DNA from: Acidimicrobiia bacterium
GTDB taxonomy: Bacteria > Actinomycetota > Acidimicrobiia > IMCC26256
NCBI GenBank assembly: GCA_023262065.1
Contig: JALRDW010000147.1
Coordinates: 1-5,016 of the forward strand
Direction: 5' to 3'
DNA length: 5,016 nucleotides
Part shown: positions 1 through 5,016 of the stretch, piece by piece
Numbering within the stretch: the stretch's first letter is position 1
Layout: each line of letters starts with the position of its first letter
Translations under genes and position numbers: made by a program
Notes under the pieces: generated by a model
The model's database searches: none
What the model was told of the DNA's origin: nothing
The model's input: only the letters and a program-made list of their open reading frames with translations

Positions 1-1383
1 GTGCTCGAGGCCCGCCGGGCGCATCTCGACTCGGTGATGAACCAGATCGGGGCGGCCGGAGTGGTCCGCGACGCATCGCTGTTCCTCGCCTGGGATTTCA
101 CGGTGGCGAGCACCCGCAACATCACCGGGCGGATGCTCCACATCCGGGACGACGCGTTCGCGCGGATCGGTGGGGGCGCGCCGGCGTTCACGGTCACGAG
201 CGTCACCGACGGCGTGGACTCCCGCACCTTCCGGCGGGTCGAGGGCACCTTCGAGGTCCCGACCTACCTGACGAACGGCGGGGCGCCGGGTTCGGTGTTC
301 GCGTACGCACCGGGCGCCGGGCCCGATGCGCTCCCGGCCCACACCGGCTCGTTCACCGCGTCGTTCATCTGCAACATCCCGCGTGCGGCCATGGTGGATG
401 CCAGCACGGTCGGGACGCCGGCGAAGGGCATGGTGTACGGCCACGGTCTCCTCGGCTCGCGCTCCGAGGTGAATGCGGGCAACGTGCGAACGATGGCCGA
501 TGTGCACGGATTCCTGCCGTGCGCCACGGACTGGACGGGCTTCGCCTCGGGCGACATCGGGACGGCGGTCACTGCGCTCGAGGACTTCTCGAACTTCCCG
601 AAGATGGCCGACCGCACGCAGCAGGGCTTCCTGAACACGTTGTTCCTCGGCCGGTTGCTCCGCAGTCCGAGCGGCTTCGCGAGCCACCCGGCGTTCCGCG
701 TGGGCGCGACCCCGGTGCTCGACGGCTCGGTGTTCTACGACGGCAACTCCCAGGGCGGCATCCTCGGGGGTGCGGTCACCGCGGTGTCGAACGAGTGGTC
801 CCGTGCGGTGCTCGGTGTTCCGGGCATGAACTACTCGACCCTCCTGCAGCGCAGCGTCGACTTCGACACGTACCGCGCGATCCTCGTCCCGGCGTACCCC
901 TCGGAGATCGACCGCATGCTCGACTTCGCGATCGTGCAGATGCTCTGGGACCGTGCGGAGGCGAACGGGTACGCCGCGCACATGACCGACGACCCCCTCC
1001 CGGGGACGATCCCGCACCAGGTGATGCTGCACGTCGCCTACGGCGACCACCAGGTCGCGAACGTCACCGCGGAGGTCGAGGCCCGCACGATGGGCGCACG
1101 GGTGTACCGGCCCGGCCTCGCGGCGGGTCGGAGCCCCGACGTCGAACCGTTCTGGGGGCTCGCGAGCGCGGTCGACGGGTGGTCCGGCTCGGTGCTCGTC
1201 ATGTGGGACGCCGGGACGCCGACGCCGCCGCTCGGCAACGTGCCGCCCCGTCCGCCGGCCTACGGCGAGGATCCGCACGAGTTCCCGCGGCGGACGCCGG
1301 CGGCCCAGCTCCAGAAGGCCCGCTTCCTCGACCCGGCCGGATTCTTCTCCGATGTGTGCGGCGGACCGTGCGTGGCCACGTGA
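1..1383 (+). CDS. Probable secreted alpha/beta-hydrolase (esterase/lipase-like), 5' end outside window
   Basis: This is the 3' part of a gene: the frame is open from the first base and the protein begins inside a domain, so the GTG at position 1 need not be the start. 460 residues are visible. The fold is inferred from motifs: VYGHGLLGS (145-153) fits the oxyanion-hole strand, and GNSQG (248-252) is a GxSxG nucleophile elbow with Ser250. YGDHQV (347-352) resembles the usual acid-bearing 'D..V' motif (Asp349), and EDPHEFPR (423-430) probably carries the catalytic His426. An early LAWDFTVAS segment (29-37) recalls the region before the catalytic domain in large bacterial extracellular lipase-like proteins. 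Only four cysteines are visible (124, 174, 453, 457), compatible with two disulfides and export, but any signal peptide lies outside the window. The natural substrate is unknown; ester hydrolysis is inference. It lies 7 bases upstream of the amidase gene, probably in the same operon. The hydrolase call is fairly firm, the substrate class is not. Confidence 0.72.
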   Translation: MLEARRAHLDSVMNQIGAAGVVRDASLFLAWDFTVASTRNITGRMLHIRDDAFARIGGGAPAFTVTSVTDGVDSRTFRRVEGTFEVPTYLTNGGAPGSVFAYAPGAGPDALPAHTGSFTASFICNIPRAAMVDASTVGTPAKGMVYGHGLLGSRSEVNAGNVRTMADVHGFLPCATDWTGFASGDIGTAVTALEDFSNFPKMADRTQQGFLNTLFLGRLLRSPSGFASHPAFRVGATPVLDGSVFYDGNSQGGILGGAVTAVSNEWSRAVLGVPGMNYSTLLQRSVDFDTYRAILVPAYPSEIDRMLDFAIVQMLWDRAEANGYAAHMTDDPLPGTIPHQVMLHVAYGDHQVANVTAEVEARTMGARVYRPGLAAGRSPDVEPFWGLASAVDGWSGSVLVMWDAGTPTPPLGNVPPRPPAYGEDPHEFPRRTPAAQLQKARFLDPAGFFSDVCGGPCVAT

Positions 1384-1390
1384 TGGTGCC

Positions 1391-2200
1391 GTGAACGCGG
1401 TACGGGTCGGCGCGATCCAGATGGACTCGCGTCCGGATCGCGACCGCAACCTCGTGACGGCGGCCCGCCTCGTCGGCGCCGCAGCGCGTGACGGGGCGAC
1501 GTTCGTCGCGCTCCCGGAGATGTTCAACCTCCTCGGGGACCGGGCGACGCTGCGGGCCGGTGCCGAGGATCTCGACGGGCCGACCCAGCGGTGGGCCGCC
1601 GACACGGCGCGGGAGCTCGGCATCCACCTGCTCGCAGGGTCGATGATCGAGGCCGCCGGTGCGCGTCGTTTCAACACCTCCTGCCTCTACGCACCGGACG
1701 GTCGACGCATCGCGACCTACCGGAAGCTCCACCTCTTCGACGTGAGCGTGCCCGGCGCGGAGTTCAGCGAGTCGTCGACGGTGTCGCCGGGTGACGCCGT
1801 GGTCGTGGCGCCGGTACCGCCACTCACGCTCGGGCTCGCCATCTGCTACGACCTGCGCTTCCCGGAGGAGTTCCGCGCCCAGGGTCGACTCGGGGCGACG
1901 GCGATCGCATTGCCGTCCGCGTTCACCGCGGCCACCGGTCAGGATCACTGGGAGCCGCTGCTCCGGGCCCGGGCGATCGAGAACCAGTGCTTCGTCCTCG
2001 CGCCCGACCAGTGCGGCGTTCCGGCGGCGGGCCCGGCCTGGCACGGGCACTCGCTCATCCTCGACCCGTGGGGGACGGTGCTCGCCGACGCCGGCACCGA
2101 GGTCGGGCACATCGTCGCCGACCTCGACCTCGACCGCCTCGGCGAGGTGCGCCGACGGCTCCCCGCACTCGACCACACCCGACCGGAGATCTACGGATGA
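1391..2200 (+). CDS. Carbon-nitrogen hydrolase, Nit1/Nit2-type amidase (nitrilase superfamily)
   Basis: This is a 269-residue cytoplasmic enzyme of the nitrilase superfamily, which hydrolyses amide C-N bonds through a Cys-Glu-Lys triad. All three residues are visible: Glu43 in ALPEMFN, Lys112 in YRKLHLFD and Cys152 in ICYDLRFPEE. Glu127 in FSESSTVSPGD matches the second conserved acidic position of Nit2-like proteins. The C-terminal signature TGQDHWEPLLRARAIENQ (182-199) and HGHSLILDPWGTV (218-230) are typical of the Nit1/Nit2 branch (omega-amidase or deaminated-glutathione amidase), and the length is normal. The GTG at 1391 is preferred because the conserved N-terminal strand (VRVGAIQMDS) follows at once. 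An in-frame ATG at 1352 would add 13 unconserved residues inside the upstream gene. No Shine-Dalgarno sequence precedes either start, so translation may depend on the upstream gene. Its stop overlaps the next start (ATGA). Catalytic class is secure. The exact substrate (alpha-keto acid amide, deaminated glutathione or another amide) is not determined, and the LLM partner suggests a specialised pathway. Confidence 0.9.
   Translation: MNAVRVGAIQMDSRPDRDRNLVTAARLVGAAARDGATFVALPEMFNLLGDRATLRAGAEDLDGPTQRWAADTARELGIHLLAGSMIEAAGARRFNTSCLYAPDGRRIATYRKLHLFDVSVPGAEFSESSTVSPGDAVVVAPVPPLTLGLAICYDLRFPEEFRAQGRLGATAIALPSAFTAATGQDHWEPLLRARAIENQCFVLAPDQCGVPAAGPAWHGHSLILDPWGTVLADAGTEVGHIVADLDLDRLGEVRRRLPALDHTRPEIYG
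2185..2188 (+). promoter_or_regulatory. Shine-Dalgarno site for the LLM oxidoreductase
   Basis: GGAG lies inside the last codons of the amidase gene, 8 bases before the ATG at 2197. This is ideal spacing and supports that ATG over the long upstream in-frame extension, which runs inside the amidase gene. Confidence 0.65.
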
Positions 2201-3168
2201 TCGACATCTCGTGCGCCTTCCCCGCCCACCCGCGTCTCGGGGCGATCGCCCGCCACGCCGAGGGGCTCGGGTACACGCGCTGCTGGACCTACGACTCGCC
2301 AGCCCTGTACGGAGACGTCTGGGTCGCGTGCGCGGAGATCGCCCGCAGCACCGAGCGCATCGGCTTCGGTCCGGCGGTGCTCGTGCCGGGGCTTCGCCAT
2401 CCGCTCGTGAACGCGAGTGCGATCGCCCAGCTCGCAGGCATGGCACCGGGCCGACTGGCGGTGGCGATCGGCACCGGGTTCACCGGCCGCATGGCGATGG
2501 GTCAACGTCCGTACCCGTGGAGCTTCGTGCGGACCTACGTCGCCCAACTCCGCGCACTGCTGCGGGGGGAGGAGGTCGAGTACGACGGGGCGCTCATCCG
2601 GATGATCCCCTCCGAGGGGTTCCTGCCCGAACGGCCGATCGACGTGCCGATCCTCATCGGTGCCAACGGTCCCAAGGGACTCGAGGTCGCCCGCGAACTC
2701 GGCGACGGGGTCATGTCCATCGGGCCGGGCTTCCCCGAGTTCGCGTGGAGCGCGGTGCTCGCCTTCGGCACGGTCCTCGACGACGGTGAGCCGCTCGACA
2801 GCCCGCGGGTCATCGACGCCGCGGGTCCGGCGCTGGCCGTCGTGTACCACGGCGCGTACGAGGCCGACCCGGCGGTCATCGAGGTGCTGCCGAACGGGCC
2901 GGCCTGGCGGGACGAACTCGAGGCGATCCCGATCGAGCGCCGTCACCTCGCGACCCACCGGGACCACCTGTGGCGCCTCACCGACCGCGACCGGCTCGCG
3001 ATCGATCCCTCCCTCTTCCCGGTCATGACCTGGACCGGTTCACGCACCGAGATCCACGAGCGCCTCGTCGCACTCGGGGAGAGCGGGGCGACCGAGATCC
3101 TCTACCAGCCGATGGGCCCCGACCTCGAGCGCGAGCTCGACGCGTTCATGGATGCGGCCCGGGGCTGA
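2197..3168 (+). CDS. LLM-class (luciferase-like) oxidoreductase, probably F420-dependent
   Basis: The product is a 323-residue luciferase-like TIM-barrel protein of the bacterial luciferase/F420-dependent reductase superfamily. Such proteins use F420 or FMN to reduce or oxidise small molecules in the cytoplasm. Family features run in order: an N-terminal strand and helix with HAEGLGYTRCWTYDSP (20-35), then ARSTERIGFGPAVLVPGLRHPL (49-70), where the barrel strand is followed by the usual 'R.P' turn. GTGFTGR (92-98) occupies the place of the common GTG/GxG cofactor loop. VPILIGANGPKGLEVARELGDGV (150-172) is the classic glycine-rich strand-helix that binds the cofactor phosphate. The C-terminus ends in the usual TGATEILYQP-like strand and a helix. 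The frame is open far upstream, but the ATG at 2197 has a good ribosome binding site and begins at the conserved first strand. The ATGA overlap with the amidase gene implies translational coupling. F420 rather than FMN use is inferred from the likely actinobacterial host. The substrate is unknown. Confidence 0.87.
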   Translation: MIDISCAFPAHPRLGAIARHAEGLGYTRCWTYDSPALYGDVWVACAEIARSTERIGFGPAVLVPGLRHPLVNASAIAQLAGMAPGRLAVAIGTGFTGRMAMGQRPYPWSFVRTYVAQLRALLRGEEVEYDGALIRMIPSEGFLPERPIDVPILIGANGPKGLEVARELGDGVMSIGPGFPEFAWSAVLAFGTVLDDGEPLDSPRVIDAAGPALAVVYHGAYEADPAVIEVLPNGPAWRDELEAIPIERRHLATHRDHLWRLTDRDRLAIDPSLFPVMTWTGSRTEIHERLVALGESGATEILYQPMGPDLERELDAFMDAARG

Positions 3169-3173
3169 TCGGG

Positions 3174-5016
3174 TCAGGCCCGCCCCGGACCGGGCAGGGT
3201 CACCGGCACGAGCGAGGGGGCGTCCGGGGTGCCCCGGATCTCGTACAGCGTCATCGTGTTCGGGCCGAGGTTCATGAGCGGCGGCGGGACGATGCACCAC
3301 CAGATCGTGCGCCCGTCCGCGGCGCGCTGGGTCCGGGTCACCGCCACGATGCGACCGTTCGCCACGAGCGCGAGGTCGACCCCGGGCGGGCCGGAGAAGG
3401 TGCCCTGGGAGTCGGCCCACGGCACCTTCGCGGCGAACGGATCGAACCCGAGCACGTAGCGCTCCGGGAAGTCGATCCCGCCGCGGCGCGAGGAGGCGGC
3501 CGGGTCGACGAGCGGTCCGGCGTACCGGCCGATCAGGTCGCCGTACGGTCCGATGAGGTAGGGGCGGACCCAGCCGGGCGAGGCGGCCGGCGCGGCGCGG
3601 GCGGTGAGCACCTCGGCGAGACCCGCGGCCCGGTCGAATTCGAGGAACTCGCGACCCGCTGCGGGCTCGATCATGTTGGCGTCCCAGTCCATGATGCGCA
3701 CGGTGCGCCCGCTCCGCGGTGGGCCGAGCAACGAACGCCCGTCGACCTCGAACGGGAGGTCGACGTCGAGGTGGTCGGCGATGGTCGGGAGCACGTCGAT
3801 CGACTCGGCCGGGCGGTCGTCGACCGCACCGGCGCGTTGTCCCGGAGCCTTCACGATGAGCGGGATCCACGCGACGTCCGTCCAGGTCTCGTCGGCCACG
3901 CCGCGGAAGGTGCGGCCGGCCTCGAACGCGACGCCGTGGTCGGCGGTCACGACGATGAGCGCGTCGTCGTACTCGCCGGTCGCACGCAGTCGAGCGATGA
4001 GACGACCGAGTGCGCCGTCGGCGGCCTGCGCGTTCATGATGTGACGCTGCCGACCGGCCCGTGCCGTCCACTCGTTCGACCATGCGAGTCCGCCGAACCG
4101 ACCGTCCCCGGTGTCGACGAGGCCGGTGCCGTGATCCTGGAACGCGTTGTAGTCCTGCCCCGTCGGTAGGTAGTGCCACGGGAAGTGCGGGAGCAGCACG
4201 TGCAGGAAGTCGAGCGTCGGTCGATCGGTGGCGCGCACCCTCGCCGTGAACCGATCGACGGTGCGCACCGCGAACCCGTCCTCGGCGCCGATGGCGGTGA
4301 GGCTCGCAGGCGTGCGTTCGGGCGATGCGTTCCGGCGCCACACCTGCGCGGCGGCGACGAGCATCCCGCGCAGGCCGGGGTGGATGCCGCGCCGGGGTGG
4401 TGCGGGCGCGCACAGCGGGGTCGGGCACAGGCGGGTCGCAGCCTCCTGGACGTGGAGGTCGTAGGTCCCGCCGAGGAGGGTGAACAGGTTGTCCGGGTGC
4501 GCCGCGGTCGATGGCACGTCGTCCTGGTCGCGCGGGAGGCGGCCGGTGAGCAGCGCAGGAACCGCGGTCGTGGTCGCAGGGGAGACCGTGGTCGTGTTGC
4601 GGTACCAGGTGGAGCCCGCCGCAAGCTCGGCGAGGTTCGGGTACATCTCGCGATCGATCCCGCCGGACCCGTCGAGCAGGCTCGAGAGAGCGAACTCGTC
4701 GAAGGTGATCATGACGACACGGGTCGGCCGGCCCACCTCGACCTCGGCGACCGGTGCATCGGCCCGGAACACGACCTCGGTGACCCGAGAGGTCGCGACG
4801 AAGAGGAGGCCGAAGACGATCGGGGCCACGGCGAGGACGCGCAGCCAGCTCGCCGTCGCCGCCCAGCGCAGCCGGGCCGCGGCCATCGCGACTCCGCCCA
4901 GCGCGCCGGCACCGACGAGCAGTGCCGGGCCGGCCGTCGTCGTGCCCTTGACGAGCTGGAGCACCACGAGGCCGGCCGCGCACCCCAGGAGGCCGGCGTG
5001 CACCCACGGCCGGGCC
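3174..5016 (-). CDS. Membrane-anchored sulfatase-like protein of the alkaline phosphatase superfamily, N-terminus outside window
   Basis: The frame runs to the right edge without a stop, so the start is probably outside; the first start codon in view is GTG at 5003-5001 and residues are numbered from it (609 aa). Hydrophobic stretches at about 3-18, 25-43 and 53-71 look like membrane helices, followed by a catalytic domain expected outside the membrane. Metal and active-site motifs are visible: VVMITFDEF (96-104; Asp102/Glu103), SPATTTAVPALLTGRLP (141-157) and VVTADHGVAFEAG (351-363; Asp355, His356). LLPHFPWHYLP (270-280) is a further conserved-looking motif. Threonine 144 takes the place of the Cys/Ser nucleophile, so the CxPSR formylglycine motif is absent; this fits phospho- or phosphoglycerol-transferases such as LtaS/MdoB better than sulfatases. 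Cys193 and Cys198 (LCPTPLC) may form a disulfide. Roughly the last 150 residues form an extra, probably beta-rich domain of unknown role. An envelope-polymer or lipid headgroup substrate is inference. The gene is convergent with the LLM gene. Confidence 0.82.
   Translation of the reverse strand, partial: ARPWVHAGLLGCAAGLVVLQLVKGTTTAGPALLVGAGALGGVAMAAARLRWAATASWLRVLAVAPIVFGLLFVATSRVTEVVFRADAPVAEVEVGRPTRVVMITFDEFALSSLLDGSGGIDREMYPNLAELAAGSTWYRNTTTVSPATTTAVPALLTGRLPRDQDDVPSTAAHPDNLFTLLGGTYDLHVQEAATRLCPTPLCAPAPPRRGIHPGLRGMLVAAAQVWRRNASPERTPASLTAIGAEDGFAVRTVDRFTARVRATDRPTLDFLHVLLPHFPWHYLPTGQDYNAFQDHGTGLVDTGDGRFGGLAWSNEWTARAGRQRHIMNAQAADGALGRLIARLRATGEYDDALIVVTADHGVAFEAGRTFRGVADETWTDVAWIPLIVKAPGQRAGAVDDRPAESIDVLPTIADHLDVDLPFEVDGRSLLGPPRSGRTVRIMDWDANMIEPAAGREFLEFDRAAGLAEVLTARAAPAASPGWVRPYLIGPYGDLIGRYAGPLVDPAASSRRGGIDFPERYVLGFDPFAAKVPWADSQGTFSGPPGVDLALVANGRIVAVTRTQRAADGRTIWWCIVPPPLMNLGPNTMTLYEIRGTPDAPSLVPVTLPGPGRA

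Noticed and set aside
519..1394. 291-codon plus-strand frame inside the hydrolase gene
   Set aside because: It is an Arg-rich frameshifted reading of the hydrolase gene with no motif; the hydrolase frame has the GxSxG and the other active-site motifs.
1199..2446. 415-codon open frame on the minus strand across the hydrolase, amidase and LLM genes
   Set aside because: Its Arg/Pro/Gly-rich protein has no motif and spans three genes with clear family signatures on the other strand. Such frames are common in GC-rich DNA.
2191..2967. 258-codon minus-strand frame opposite the LLM gene
   Set aside because: Its composition is typical of an antisense shadow (Arg, Asp, Val, His rich), and the LLM frame is strongly supported.
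3178..3195. Short GC inverted repeat (GCCCG ... CGGGC) near the convergent stops, considered as a terminator
   Set aside because: The stem is only five base pairs, lies inside the sulfatase-like coding region and has no T-run on either strand. Such pairs are expected by chance at this GC content.
3758..3774. Palindrome-like run around GGTCGACGTCGA considered as an operator
   Set aside because: It lies inside codons of the sulfatase-like gene that read as Asp-Val-Asp repeats, far from any start; codon composition explains it.
2970..4169. 399-codon plus-strand open frame opposite the sulfatase-like gene
   Set aside because: It starts inside the LLM gene out of frame, is rich in Arg, Gly and His with no domain pattern, and lies antisense to a well-supported gene.
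3040..5007. 655-codon minus-strand open frame, longer than the sulfatase-like frame it overlaps
   Set aside because: It is highly arginine-rich and low in complexity. The overlapping frame carries the membrane segments and metal-binding motifs, so this one is a shadow.

Overview
The window is GC-rich throughout, strongly so at third codon positions. It is almost fully coding: four genes, two of them cut by the window edges, and no intergenic stretch longer than 7 bases. High GC, an F420-type luciferase-like oxidoreductase and a membrane-anchored sulfatase-fold enzyme of a type I associate with actinobacteria suggest a high-GC actinomycete, possibly Acidimicrobiia-like. That placement is inference from gene content and composition; no rRNA or other marker gene is present.

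Layout. Positions 1-1383 (+) hold the 3' part of a probable exported alpha/beta-hydrolase (esterase/lipase-like). Seven bases later a Nit1/Nit2-type carbon-nitrogen hydrolase starts (1391-2200, +). It overlaps by 4 bases (ATGA) an LLM-class, probably F420-dependent, oxidoreductase (2197-3168, +). These three plus-strand genes look like one transcription unit. Five bases after its end, a convergent minus-strand gene ends (3174-5016, -). It encodes a membrane-anchored alkaline-phosphatase-superfamily (sulfatase-like) protein whose N-terminus lies beyond the right edge.

Working together. The nitrilase-family amidase and the LLM oxidoreductase are translationally coupled, so they probably act in one small-molecule pathway; the substrate cannot be read from sequence. 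The upstream hydrolase may belong to the same transcript but looks extracytoplasmic. The convergent sulfatase-like gene is separately transcribed. It carries threonine where formylglycine sulfatases carry Cys/Ser, so it is more likely a phospho- or phosphoglycerol-transferase/hydrolase acting on the cell envelope than a true sulfatase.

I found no RNA genes, mobile elements, CRISPR arrays, convincing terminators or promoters. This reads as an ordinary chromosomal region; the findings are modest refinements and not a new system.
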